A DNA stretch of 64,000 nucleotides from Chionis minor (lineage: Eukaryota; Chordata; Aves; Charadriiformes; Chionididae): positions 41,673 through 105,672 of the forward strand of contig VZSF01000652.1 in the NCBI GenBank assembly GCA_013398295.1. The letters are read 5' to 3'. The position numbers were made by a program, and so were the translations under genes. Below the pieces are notes generated by a model. That model was not told the DNA's origin. It worked only from the letters and a program-made list of their open reading frames with translations, and searched no databases. Positions 34,075 to 46,792 of this stretch are shown piece by piece; the first letter of the stretch is position 1; each line of letters opens with the position of its first letter.

Positions 34075-35539
34075 GAATTTTCTTCCTGGTGTCTCTTTCC
34101 TGACATAAAATAAATTGTTGAGATGCCCCAGCAAGGGTAAGTACAACATTTCTGGATGATGCTTTCCGTTTCAGCCATTTCCTTGTGGCTTCTAACACCT
34201 CGATAGTGTGAAACACAAACTTTTTTGTTAAAAACTTTCTGGCAGGAACAAGGGTTGTTTCACAGTTGAGGTTTTTGGAGCAGAGAACTGCTTGCCTTTT
34301 GTGTCCTGCATTTTGTCTCACCAGCTGCCATTTTTTTTGTGGTGCTTGGAGCATCTAAGCTACCGTGGCCATATCCTATATGGTTGTGGAGTCCTGAAGC
34401 CTGTGCTGACGAGTGGATTAGATGTGGTGTAGGAACAGCTTTGAGTAAGCGCAGTGCTGGTGCACTAGGCTGAGACCTACACTTGACCTGAACCTCTTTT
34501 CCCTGAAGACTTGATGATGTTGCTGCTGGAGTGAAGAGGATTCTCTCCGTTTCTTATTTAATCAGTTGTTCCATAGAGAAAAGAGAAATTGGCACTACAG
34601 TGGGTTAAGGACAGGGCTCTGGTTTCTACAGTTCCCTAGGTTTATAGAGGGGGGAAAAAAAGAAAAAGCAAAAAAACCTCTGTGTCTTGCTGGAAAAAAT
34701 TTTTCTTCCACGCATCCTTGAGGGACACTTGTGCAACTTCGAACACATGAAGTATCCTGGCTGTGCTGCCAGCAGTTGGCACGGCTGCCGTTTCACAACG
34801 GGGAAGACTTTGGCAATGCTGAATTAAAATGCTGCTGCTGGTGTCCTCCACCTCTTTTTCCTCCTCGCTTGTGCTGGTCCAGCTGTTTCTGATTCCACGT
34901 GGCACCCTGGCTTGGAAAAACTGGTAAGGAAGAGTAACCCAGCCAAAAGGGAAAAGCTCTGCAGCCTGAGTCAGCATCCGTGGTGTTAAACGTTGCAATG
35001 AAGCTTTAAGTAATTAATTCACGGGGAGGATTTGTAAGGTGAAAACACATGTGGCTTAATAAGCTGTCATCTAAAGCTCTGTCACTGGAACTGGATCCTG
35101 ATATAGACTGGAAGGATGATTGACTTTTTTTATTCTCAGTTTTTTTCAAGGACTGGACTGGGGTTTTGGATACCAAAGTCCTGATTCTGCTGCTGGCACA
35201 TATCGCTGGTGACATCTCGAGTGATTTACTTCATCTGCATCAGTCTTGGACGAAGCAGTGCACTTTCTGAGTGAGTCCAGGCAAAATTCCCTGTTCTCAT
35301 GTGCCTCTTGTGTGTTTAGTGTTTGGGACAGAGGGCGCTTGGCTGTGTACAGCTTTGATCAAAGCTCTCGGCACTAACCCGGGTCTGAGCTATCAAGCCT
35401 GTAGTGAAGCCCAGGTGGAGCTAAAAGGGGACAAGAGAGGGCAGACCTCGATTCTTGCCCGTGACTAACACGACAGAAAGCTGCACACTTAGCATCTGCC
35501 TGAGTGTCAACAGGACTGAAAATAGCTGGTCTACAGAAA
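34075..35539. other. Intergenic spacer
   Basis: No repeat or gene recognised. Contains a long run of mixed G and A near 34650-34675. Confidence 0.55.
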
Positions 35540-35785
35540 TACCTTCTGAGGAGCAGCTGAAGGACCTGGGGTTGTTCTGCCTGGAGAAAAGGAGGCTGAG
35601 GGGAGACCTTATCACTCTCTGCAACTCCCTGAAAGGAGGGTATAGCCAGGGGGGGTTGGTCTCTTCTCCCAAGTAACAAAAATACAACAAGAGGAAATGG
35701 CCTTGGGTTGCGCCAGGGGAGGTTTAGATTGGATATTAGGGCAAATTTCTTCAAGAAAGGGTCATCAAGCAACTGAACAGGCTTC
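35540..35785 (+). mobile_element. CR1 LINE internal fragment, tail lost
   Basis: Reads the ORF2 C-terminal segment ([20 protein letters not shown], then the FRLDIRANFFK-type residues) but stops at about 35785 without the CR1 tail. The break is probably a later deletion, since CR1 copies normally keep the 3' end. Confidence 0.88.
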
Positions 35786-38700
35786 CCCCTTCCCGTCCCA
35801 TCCTGTCATCATGGCCTTGAGAGGCAGAGCAGCTTGCTGGAACATGCCTGGCTCTCTTCCCCTTGGCTCTTTTTAATTTGCATTCCCAGTATTCCTCCGT
35901 TAGCGCATTTCTGAACTTCAGACTGGCTTTTCTTGTTTGCAGTCTCTCAGACACGGATTTAAAAAAAAAAACAAAACAAATCAAAAAAAAAAACCCAGCA
36001 AAAAAACCCAACCCCAAAACCTTAAAATCCAAGTATGATGAAAAACATAAAGCGTACAAGCTTCTCTGTAGTTTGTAAGCCTCCCTCTCTCCCTGGGGCA
36101 CTTTTTGGGGAGCCTTTTATCATTCACAGAGACCCTGTGAGCGGGATACACCCAGGTGAGGACTAGCGAGCTACAAGGCTGCTCTGACCACTGAGAAAGA
36201 CGCCCAAAATGTCTTTGCTGCCCAGACAGGCACTCGTTGGGTGGGAGGCTTGGCCTCGGCTGCTTGCTGGAAGGGAACATCCACGCTGCTGAGATGCCAT
36301 CATCCACCCTGGGGTTGGGTTTTCTCCCCTTTAGGATTTTCTGCCTTCTCATGTTGAGGTTTTTTCCTCTTGTACCTTTGAGCTACTACCTGTCACATCT
36401 CGGCAATCCTACCTCTGCCCTCGGTTTTACCTTTCTTATCTTGCGGGGCTCTGTGCTCTTTCTCACAATTTGGCAATCTCCTGGGCTCTCGGAGGCAGGG
36501 TTATCCAGCTGGGTCCTATCAGGGAGGCCTTGGATCGCAGCTGAACCTGGAGGACGGGGCGGTTTCAGGGCCGGCTGGCTGCAAGCTCCGTCTAGCTTGT
36601 GTTTGTGCCAGTTTAGCGCTCCAGATGGTGGCCTCAGTGGTGGAGGAGGTAACTGCGTTATTAAATCACTCGTGCTGCTTTGTCCGTCTGGGGGATCTGC
36701 CGTCCTGGTGTGATACTGGTCTAGAAGAGAACTTGATGTTGAGTCAGGCTAGCAGCTACAGCAAAACCACCAGTGAGCAACCTCAGGTGCTCCACGCGTC
36801 ATCCTTCCCAAGCAGAAAAAGCCCTTTTGCTCAACTGCATGCATCTATCAGGAGTCTGGAGACAACAGAATCTCCTCTTTTTACCTCTGCCCCATGCCAG
36901 GTGAGATCTGTTTACCCTCACTGCAAGCAAGGATCCGTGGTGCCCTTCCCGAGAGCATCCACGGAGCCACGCTGGAGGCTCTGCTCTTCCTTTTTCCATT
37001 TGGTGGCAGGCTCCTCAGCCTGGAAAAGTGATTGTTGAGGTGGTGATATGGTGGAGGTCTAAGATACATTGGCACGGAGAAGGTAAGGAATAACAATTTG
37101 CTCTGCTTCATACAAGAATTAAGGTGCACCTGATGAAATTATCAGGTGGCCCTTGAAACAACAGGAGCTGCTGTTTGGGCAGGGTGCGTGGTTCACCTAG
37201 GGAGCTCGCGGCCATGGGACATCGCCGATGCCAAACACGATACGCGTTCAAAAAGCAGCTAAATATGGGAAATTAAAATCCATCAAGGGTTATTTAACAC
37301 AAAGACAACAGCTGTCACTCGTTGTCCCCGAGCAAGATGGTATCAGGACGCCAAGGGGAGCGGAGCATAGCTGTTAGGAGCGTAGCTGTTAGTTTTTCCT
37401 CCAGGTACTGTGCCCTGGTTGGCTGCTGGTGGCCTTTGAGACGGTGCGGAGGACTCAGACAGCCCTTTAGTTGAAGTCAGTTTGCTGAATATACCGCACA
37501 GTCTACAGCAGATGGAGTGATGCTGCTGATACTCCCATAGCATGGCCTCCCCAGAGGCTCTAAACGGTTTTTCCAGGCTCTGCAGTCCAACAAGAGAGCT
37601 CTTTGTGTTTATTTTCTAACTGTAGCTTCTCCTCCTTTAAGGAGAGACAGCTGGTTTTGTGAACGGCACTTAACAGTTCTTTCAAACTCAATTAGGCACT
37701 TGGGAGCCAGGAGTTGGGAGCACTCAGCTTCTACAGCCACCAAAGGATTTTCCCCCCTGCAGCTTCTGTTATACCAGGATTTTCCAAGATGTCCACACTT
37801 TGTGAGCTGAGGTTTTAAAAAGGGGCCATTTGTTCCTGTCTGAAAAACTTGGAAATAGTAGCCAGTCCTGCTGCTTGTCTCTCCTAGCTTTAAAATGCTC
37901 TGAAACCAATTTCATTTATCAGTTCCCTTTTAAGCAAAAAAAAAGAAAAAAAAATTAAAATTTAATTTTAAAAAGTCAGGCTCTGTCCCAACTCTGAACT
38001 GACTCGAATCTTGGTATCTACAACAAATGCCAGGGATTTTTTGGGCAGGCTTGACGACAAACCATTCTTCCATTTGAAATGGCTGGACAGCAAAACTGAA
38101 ATGCTTTTTCTTTTTGTTCTAGGCCCGTATCGGGGTGCAGCGTTTTGTGTGGGGGGCTTCTGTCGCTGCCCGGTGGCTGCGCCCCTGTGCTGCCCAGCCA
38201 GGCACTAAGTGATGAGATTAACAGCTGTCGCCTGTGGTTGACTCTGCCTCTGATCTCTGGTCTGGGGAGGTCTGTGTGTGCACTGGAGGGTTTTATTTTG
38301 CTAGCAGAGCTCTGTGAAAGGTTTCCTTCCCCTCCCAGGAAATTGTTTCTTGTGCTTTAATACTGGTCTTTGCCCTAACTGAAAATTGAGAGCAAAAAAA
38401 AAAACCCAAAAAATCCACTATACGTACATATTTTTTCACGACGCTTTTTTTTTTTCCCTTTATTTAATTAAGCTTGGCAGAGTATTTCCTTTAGGTACCT
38501 TTGACAAAAGGGTTTTAATGTTTCAGGATTCCTTTTTGGGCTGCTGAGCTAAGGGTTCCAGCTCACTGAGCTGTGCGCTCAAAGGGGCCTGGGATATTTT
38601 ATATATCATGTTTTCATGCTCTGGACTCCTGCCCGGGCAACGTCTCCCAAGAGCAGGACACTGCCACGAGAAACAGAGCTGAGCTGGCTGAACGCAAGCG

Positions 38701-40569
38701 TGCCAGAACGACCATGCTGGTCAGAGCGAAGGCACAACCATCCCCACGCTTGGTCTCCAGCAACCATCATCACTGGATATTTAAGGAGAGAATATTGGGA
38801 GTGGGATATTTCCCAGACTCCGGTCATAAGCGGTTCAATGATTTGTTGAGGCAGAAGTTACACCTGGGTTGTCATGTTTAATATTCTCTGTGGAGCTATC
38901 TGCAAATTCCTGTTGGATCCACGTTCCCTTTGGGATTGGGTGATCAAGCACTTGGCTCTCCTGTTTATTTTGGAAGGGCTATGAACCTACAGCACCCAAA
39001 GCTGCAGTCCCAGCAGGCAAACAGTAGCCTGAAGTCACACGACTTAACAGACGTGACTTGAAACCCTTTGGATTTAGTTCAAGAAAATACTGACTTTTGA
39101 TTTAAAGGGAATGAAAAGCAAATTGAATGATTTAGGCAAAATCCCCCCTTTGCCCCCAAGGACAAATCTTTTTTCATTTTTTTTTTTTTTCCTTGCTGAG
39201 ATTGCTTTTTCTGTGGATGGAAAATTCCCAACCTGCTTGAGTTGGCAAGCTCTTGTTTTTAGCTAAAGCATATGCTGATGTATGTTTGTGTCTTGCTCCA
39301 GCTAAAAGCTGTGGATAAATAAAGAGCTGAAGGCAGCATGCGGTTTCCTTCTCCATCCCAAGAGTCCTCATATTGCCAGGGGGGAGGGATAGAAAAATAC
39401 CATTTTGCAGTTCAGTCTGCAGGAATTGACAGCAAAATTATACTAATTAAAAGACTAAAATGTAATTCTAACTCTATCACCTGTCCTATACGGGATGTCA
39501 CCGTAAATGCAGAAAGAATCCGAAAAGTTGATCTGCAGCACCCATTGCCTGAGAGACATCAAATGAGAAGAAGGAATAAACTGCCTTTATCTCAATAAGC
39601 TTCAAGTTTTTAGAGTCATTGTGCTAGATTATAAAGATCGTCTAATAATTCGGTATGGAAAAATGGAATTCTTAAACGCTTTTGTCTCTCCCTAGCTTGC
39701 AACATAATGCCTTATTACCCTCAAGCAAAGGCAAGACATTCTTAAGCCGATTTTTCACTGCCACTCTGCACGCTCCTGCTGGCTGCTCTGCTCCGTCTTA
39801 ACAGCTGCGAGAGGCTGGCGAGCCTGTGGGAAAGGTGTCTGCCTGTTCTTGGACGCATCAAGCATGCTCCGAGCACTTGATAAATGATTTTGCAGCTGTG
39901 GTAACGGCTCAGTTTTGCAGAGATGGCCATCTTAGATTTCTTTTAAAATGCATTTTAACTTCTCTGTCCTGAAGTTTCGCTCCAAGGCCTTCTGCCAAAA
40001 GCCAGCTTAATTTTAGAGTGAAAGTTTTGAGGTTAATTGAACAGGGCGCTTTGGAGATGAGGGATTTAAATCCGTGAGACCTTGCTGATTTCATAAAGTG
40101 CACTGATACGATTTTAGCGGGCTTTTCTCGGGGTGATTCGTGGGGGTTACACTCTTCCAGACCAGTGAAACACAGTGTTCTCTGCATCAGCTACACCGGC
40201 TACACCGAGTAGTTGTGCCTCCACTCCCAGATCTGGCAAGTCACAGACTTTACAGGTTTTGAGCCCCTGACGGGGAAATTTTACATTACGTTGTCAGATA
40301 AAACCCAAGTCCTTTTCATAAACACACTATTTATTCTACAAAGTCTGTTCAACAAATGCACTCAGTAAATAGAGTTGGGAAAGTGGCTTTAACTTGTTCA
40401 CAGGGTTTTCCTCCTCTGTTTTGTTCCCTTGCAGAAAAGGACCCTCATGAATGGCACGTCCTCTCAGGCAGCAACTGGCCTCAGCCAACCCCACCTGAGG
40501 TTTCTTCTTAGCCAGCTGAGGCACTGGGAAGAGGGGAGGAAGAAACAGCGATGGCAGACTCATGAACAG
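35786..40569. other. Intergenic spacer
   Basis: About 4.8 kb. It holds an A/C-rich low-complexity tract at 35959-36020 and A- and T-rich runs near 37936-37970 and 38395-38470. No exon is supported. Confidence 0.55.
35959..36020 (+). repeat. A-rich low-complexity tract
   Basis: Runs of A broken by single C or CCC. It may be the decayed tail of a retroposed sequence, but no source sequence is recognisable before it. Confidence 0.7.
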
Positions 40570-40982
40570 ATGCTCAGGGGCTGGAACATCTCCCTTAGGA
40601 GGAAAGGCTGAGGGAGTTGGGGCTCTTTAGGCTGGAGAAGAGCAGGCTGAGGGGGGAGCCCACCAATGCTGAGCAATACTTCAAGGGAGGGGGCCGGGAG
40701 GAGGGGGCCAGGCTTGTGTCAGTGGTGCCCAGGGACAGGACAAGAGGGAACGGGCACAGACTGGAACACGGGAAGTTCCACCTGAACACGAGGAGGAACT
40801 TCTTGACTTTGAGTGTGGCAGAGCACTGGAACAGGCTGCCCAGAGAGGTGGTGGAGTCTCCCACTCTGGAGACATTCCCAACCCGCCTGGACGCCATCCT
40901 GTGCCCCCTGCTGTAGGTGGACCTGCTCTGGCAGGGGGTTGGACCAGATGATCTCCAGAGGTCCCTGCCAACCCCTAACAAT
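40570..40982 (+). mobile_element. CR1 LINE fragment, second subfamily
   Basis: Starts GATGCTCAGGGGCTGGAACA and ends CCTGCCAACCCCTAACAATC. It is nearly identical to the copy in MTMR9 intron 9 (25348-25816) over about 200 bases and keeps an open frame for 99 codons. Confidence 0.92.
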
Positions 40983-43900
40983 CTATCTGCGCAAAGGCAT
41001 GGGGAAAGATTCAGATGCTGAATCTGAAGTGAGGAGGTCGTTAAGCCTCTCCCTTTGCCCTGAGGCAGGATCCACTGAAGGTCCATCTTTGCTGATGGAG
41101 GCTTACCTAACCTGCTCTTGAGTCTCTCTGGGACAGAAACTCTGCTCCCTCCCCAAGTGATCTTTTCCAGGACTTCCTTACAGCTAAAGGTTTGTCCCGA
41201 GGAATAATCTTGCTGCTATCAGAGTACGTGGCTTTGAAACCAATATATTGCTGGGTTTTTTATTGTTGCAGTGATGGCAGTGGTGCTTTCCACGAAAAGA
41301 CTGGCCCCTTGTCTCCTCCAGCTATTTCTGCATTTCACAGAACTATCTCTGTTCCCTCCCCCTTTTTCCCCGGCTTTTTTGATAATTCTTGTCGCGATGA
41401 CTGTCATTAATTGCGCCTCATCTCTCTTCTAAAACCCTTCACCATGAGGATGGAAATTAGCATCGTGGCTATAAAAGAAACCAGACAAAATATCTGCCAT
41501 CAGTGAATTAGCAGCACTCCCGTGTCTCACGCCACGGTGGAGAAATTGCCGTCTCTAAGGGGAGCTGCCCTTGCAGGATTTGTGTTCACAAAAAGATGTT
41601 GATTATAAGAAAGCAGCGACACAAAAGCATCTGGGGAGCACCAAAGGCTTTATCCTGGTATGTTAGTGTGCAGGATGTCATACGCTCCCCCTTACACGGA
41701 GAAATGTGACTGCAGCCGCCGCAGTCTAAGGCGCGTGCGCACAGTGCTGGAGTAAAACCTGCCGCAGAAACTCCTGCTTTCTCTGACCAGCCTGCCTGGA
41801 AAACACGCTACCTTCCAGGCCCTGATCCCATGCAGAGTGTTGAACAGCCAGGCCGAAAGATGCCACCAGCAGAAGCATGCCTCCACCTCCTCCTCCTCCT
41901 CAGCCTACCTGAAGGGCTAACACCTGTGTTTGCACTTCGCAGGAGCTCACAAGAAGGGCCAGGTGAATGATCTTAATCACTAAAAACAACACATCCGTGC
42001 TTCACTTCTCGTTTAAAAAAAAAAAAAAAAAACCAAAACAAAATAAAGGCAAGGCAAATCTAATTGAGCCAATGAGCACCGAGCTCTTTCTTTTAATGAA
42101 AAAGGATAACTTCTAAATAAAATCGTCCCCATCTGTTCTCCTCCAAGGAAATGGCAGTCCGCTGTGAGGCACGTGTTTGGGTGCAAAAGCAACGCCGGTC
42201 ACTCAAAGAGGGAAGATTACAACTGACTTTGATCGGGAGGAGGTTCTCCCTTGCCTGCCAACACAATGTGACACCTTCTTGCGCGCAAGCACAGCCTGCG
42301 CCACATCTGTGGGGGATGATGAACATCAGGGTTAAACCAGTCCAGCGCCATGGGGAGATGTTTCTCCCTTTCACATTCCCTGTGGCTGACCCGTCACCGA
42401 AGTGAAGTCCGGCCTCCCTCCTGGGCAACTCTTTGTGGCTACAGGAACTTGTATCTAGAATTGATCATTTAGTCATTAGCGCTGGCTGCTATGGGACATA
42501 GGGCCATATAAAGTCAAAGCAAAAGTCCACGTCCTTATGAACCTGCCTCTTAACAGTGGGCAGTGGCAAAAGCTTGTAGAAAAAAACCTTAAGAACACAA
42601 GCTGGAATTCAGTGATCTTACAGCATGATATACCTCAGTCCTCACTGGTGATCACACAATGTCTTGCTCTGTTCTCCAGTTCACGTGGGTCCCCTGAGCC
42701 AACCTCCCAGCACTACTTTCAGATCAATAGGATCCCGTGCAGTGATACCCACAGTAACACATCTTCTGCAAAAATGTTCAGGATGAACAAAATAATCAGG
42801 CTGCGCCACTTTTTACTTGTGCGGACACAGTGTAACTTCGCTCTCCTGACACCTGAGCTTTTTTCTTCTTTTTTTGGTCTCCCAAAGACGTTACAGTCCT
42901 GCACTGTTGCGCACGCTGCCTCTCATGGGAGTTAAAAATATTTGTCTCGGGGTAGAAATTGGGTCCGAATCGGTGTTGACCAATAAATACGGTGGAACAC
43001 CTGCTGTTCTCATTAAGCACAGATCAGTACAGCTGCGCTGGTTTCCCCGAGTGAGTGATGTGGCCGTGGAAGAATCTGCTGGTATCTTAATTGTGTGACC
43101 TGGATTCAGTTTCTTAGCTTCTTGTCCTCGCTTCCTATGAGCCTTGCCTGGGTCAGTCCATGTGCTCAAGGGCTGCTCTGCACCGTCCACACTCCTGGAC
43201 GGGACTGCAGCTCATTATAGGTGTGATTTGCTCTCCTAGGCTGTATCATCAGGTCCTTGACTGCCCAGACACTGGAAGGCTGTAGGACATAACTGGTCTT
43301 TTGGTTGCTCATCGTCACCTTCACATTTCCTCCACTGCCTTTCCTGACTTTGCATCCTTTTAGTGGCTCTTCTGCATCAACAGCTTCTCCCTTCGTTCAG
43401 ACTGTCGTTTCTGGCGTTCCCACTCTCTCCGAGGTCATCGGCCCAGTGGCAGGGCAGGACCCATTAGGTTCTACAGCATTCCTGAGCAAGGCTGTGCTTC
43501 CTAAAAGAGCAATCCAAGGAGGTGGCTTCCCCTTCCCCACCAGTGCCAGCGTCTCGTGTGTATGCAACGTTCTCACTGGCTTTGGTAACTGAGGTGTCAG
43601 CGCAGCAGAGTCACCTGGTTGGTCTTTGGTGGAGAAACCACTGAAGGGGGGACTTTGTTCAGTCAGGGGGATCTTCACTGGAACAAGGCATACAGAAATC
43701 ATCTCTGTGCGACCTGCCCAGCCTGACAGTTTTGTCACTGCGCTTCAAAACTGGAGATACACCCTATCAGTACACACACATTTACAGCCCCAGCTGCCAG
43801 CTGTTCTGCAAACTCCTGTGCAGCTTCTAGCGTATCACAAGAGAGAATCTGCTGGCTGACTTTGTGCCGGAGATGGGCGTAGCTTTTCCAAGAAGAAACT

Positions 43901-44203
43901 CACCCTATCAACATACTTATTCTTCTTAGTAGGAGGCCGGGTAGAGAATAAAGGTAGTGGAGCTGCATGTCCACAGCAAGGATCCCACCGAGTCTTAGAC
44001 TCGGGTAAAGTTAACACTCAGATACTGTTAGACTCCGCAAGTGAAGGTTAGAATAGGCTTAGGAAGGGAATTAATTTGATACCAGGTATATTGAGCTGCG
44101 ATACTGCAGCACTCTCCATTGGAGACATATTTTTAGGCTGTTTTGAAACACACGAAAGGCAGATTTTTATACAGGGCAACAGTGCAAGACTGGGCCCAAC
44201 ATT
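40983..44203. other. Intergenic spacer
   Basis: About 3.2 kb with an A-run at 42013-42032 and no recognised repeat or exon. Confidence 0.55.
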
Positions 44204-44485
44204 TCACAGAATCACAGAAAGTTAAGGGCTGGAAGGGATCTCTGGAGATCATCTCGTCCAACCCCCCTGCCAGAACAGGGGGGCACCTACAGCAGGTTGC
44301 ACAGGATGGCGTCCAGGTGGGTTGGGAATGGCTCCAGAGTCAGAGACTCCACCACCTCTCTGGGCAGCCTCTGCCAGTGCTCTGCCACCCTCAAAGGAAA
44401 GAAGTTCCTCCTCATGTTGAGACGGAACTTCCTATATTCCTATATACCTGTTGCCTCTTGTCCTAATGTGCCTCTTGGTTTTGGA
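44204..44485 (-). mobile_element. CR1 LINE fragment, second subfamily
   Basis: Starts TCACAGAATCACAGAAAGTT, followed by GATCTCTGGAGATCATCTCG and, on the minus strand, the coding remnant for the ORF2 C-terminus. The 5' limit is blurred by divergence after 44440. Confidence 0.88.
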
Positions 44486-45481
44486 TCTCAGCCACAGGAA
44501 TGTGTCCTGTGAGCTGACAAGCCTTCTGAAGAAGATGCCGTCCTGTCTCCCCTTCCCATGCCCTCCAAAGCTCTTTGTGCTGAGGTTCTGGAGCTGTGCT
44601 TCTTGCTTACAAATTCTGCCTCTTCGTTTTCCTTTCTGGGGAAAATGTTCTTCGTTTGAAGCACCTGCCTAGGTGTTTCACATCAACAACACAGAAAGCA
44701 GCTTCTACAAATCCTTTTCCTACCCCCAAATGCATCGCTGTGAAGTGGGCTCTGGGGTGTCAGGTGCCTTCCAAGCTGGTCCAGCACAGAGAGCCATCTG
44801 TGTGCGAGGCCCCTGACTGTCTCCCTTGTCTCAGCTTACAGTTTGCATCATGCAGTGCTGATCTCCTTTGCACTTGTGCACCGGTGTTTCTTCTTTCCGC
44901 ATGACTGGGAGGTGCACAAGCAGCTGGAGCGAAGGGCTCCCTTGGGTGTAAAACGTGGGACCAGAAGCACCCCCGTGAGTGCCTGCTGGCCTGGGATTGC
45001 ACGCAGGAGGACACCAGGATGCCTGCTGGTAGCCTAGCAGGAAAACCGTGGAGTGAAGCCCGTGGTGAAGCCTCCTGGAAAGGCTGCTAAGTCTCCAGCG
45101 AGAAGCGACGGCACGCAGCAACCAGGACCTCTGCACTCTACTTCTGCCCGGTTTATCCAATGCTGTCCTTCAGTCGGTCTCTCCGTAACTTCTCTGCACT
45201 CCTTTGCCTGCCTCGGGGCTGTCAGTCTCCTCCTCTTCCACTTCTCAGCCCATCACACGCAATTCGTTGCCTCCCCCTGACCCCCATCTGTTGTGCTTCT
45301 CCCCAGCTCGCCTCTCTGCCTGGTTTACTTACATTAAGCGTCCCGAGCTGCCTGTTCGTGTTTGCCGGCAGCCCACGGAAGGGCAATCCCATCTGTCGGG
45401 GCCAATATGCAGACACTCCCCAAAATCGATGTGTGATGGCACCGCAACACCGTATGGAGGGCAGCGAGGAAAACGTTAGAA

Positions 45482-45612
45482 GAATCATAGAATCATAGAA
45501 TCACTTGGGTTGGAAGAGACCTTCAAGATCATTGAGACCAACTATAAACCTATGCCAAAACCACCCCTAAACCATGTCCCTCAGCACCACGTCTGCCTGT
45601 CTTTTAAATGCC
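45482..45612 (-). mobile_element. CR1 LINE tail fragment
   Basis: Starts AATCATAGAATCATAGAATC and reaches the segment for the last ORF2 codons before breaking off at about 45612. It points away from the next copy at 45845. Confidence 0.92.
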
Positions 45613-45844
45613 AACGTTTACAAATGTTGCGTGTTTGTTGGGAGGTACCAGCCGAACCGTCCTTCTAGAGAGGGGCCTTACTTGGCCAAAACCGCAGAAA
45701 CCCGGTAACACGACATGGTTCGCTGCAGTCCAGGCACTCCCGGTTTCCTACGTAAGGCTGCATGTAGGAAGAAGTTCTTAATGAGCAACCAGGAGGGATT
45801 AGAGAGCCTGGAGCATTTTGTGCAAAGTATTTGGACTCAAATAC

Positions 45845-46012
45845 TCAAGGGAGGCGGTGGAATCGCCGTCCCTGGAGGTATTTAAAAGACGGGGAGACGC
45901 GGTGCTGAGGGACATGGGTTAGGGGAGGTTTTGGCATAGGTTTATCGTTGGACTCGATGATCTTGGAGGTCTTTTCCAACCCAAGTAATTCTATGATTCT
46001 GTGATTCTATAA
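45845..46012 (+). mobile_element. CR1 LINE tail fragment
   Basis: Starts within CAAGGGAGGCGGTGGAATCG and ends TTCTATGATTCTGTGATTCT. Together with the copy at 45482 it forms a head-to-head pair with about 230 bases between. Confidence 0.92.
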
Positions 46013-46140
46013 ATCTGACCCCATGTCACACTTTCTTAGCAGCATTCTGGTGTGCTAGGTTTTTGCAACCCAGGAAGCGGGGCTCGATATGAGAATCCCA
46101 CTCCTAAATCGAGGTTCTCCTGCTGCTTCTGGCTGAGGGA

Positions 46141-46241
46141 GTAGGTAGAAGGTGTCCCTGCCCACAGCGGGGGAGTGTGTGTGTGGTGTGTGGATGATCT
46201 TTCAGGTCCATTTCAACTTGAACCATTCTATGATTCTATGA
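46141..46241 (+). mobile_element. CR1 LINE tail fragment, diverged
   Basis: About 100 bases: GGTGTCCCTGCCCACAGCGG, then a GT-rich insertion, then ATGATCTTTCAGGTCCATTT and ATTCTATGATTCTATGA. Confidence 0.85.
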
Positions 46242-46763
46242 CTTCTGCCGGCAGGGGAAGCTTGTGTGTTGTTCCCCTCCTCAGGGAAATATTGTGACTA
46301 TGTGGATCAACAGGATGTCCTCCACAGGAAAAAAAAAAAGAGGACAAGCTGCTGGCAAACAGGACACTGAGTTTGGTGGATCATCGATTTGAGGGACCAC
46401 GGCAAGTTCTAAACAGGGGATGCAGTCAACAATGCCCGCTTTCAGACAGAAGTTGGTTGAATTCTCCTTTTTTTTGAGTCCTTGCAACTTGTCTTCTCAT
46501 TTCCAGCAGCAGCTGTGCAAAGAGCTTCCACAGCTCCAGACCCTTCTCCTTTCTTCTGCTGAGCTGTACTTCTAGCAAACAACGTTACTACTTTTTTTTC
46601 CCCCCCTTATTCCAAACACTTCTATCTTTCACAGCCGTGAACAGCATTAACTCTCCAAGCAATCTTGAAGAGCAAAGGCTTTGAGATAAGATTAGCCTGC
46701 TGCAGAGATGTTTATAAGGCTTGTGAATTTCACCCCTTGGCAGGCAGGTTGGGGATCGTTATG

Positions 46764-46792
46764 AATTATATGGAGCTTAGCGCCATATAATT
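46764..46792. repeat. Perfect 10-bp inverted repeat with 9-base loop
   Basis: AATTATATGG (46764-46773) is mirrored by CCATATAATT (46783-46792) around AGCTTAGCG. The arms resemble but do not meet the SRF CArG consensus. Confidence 0.8.
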
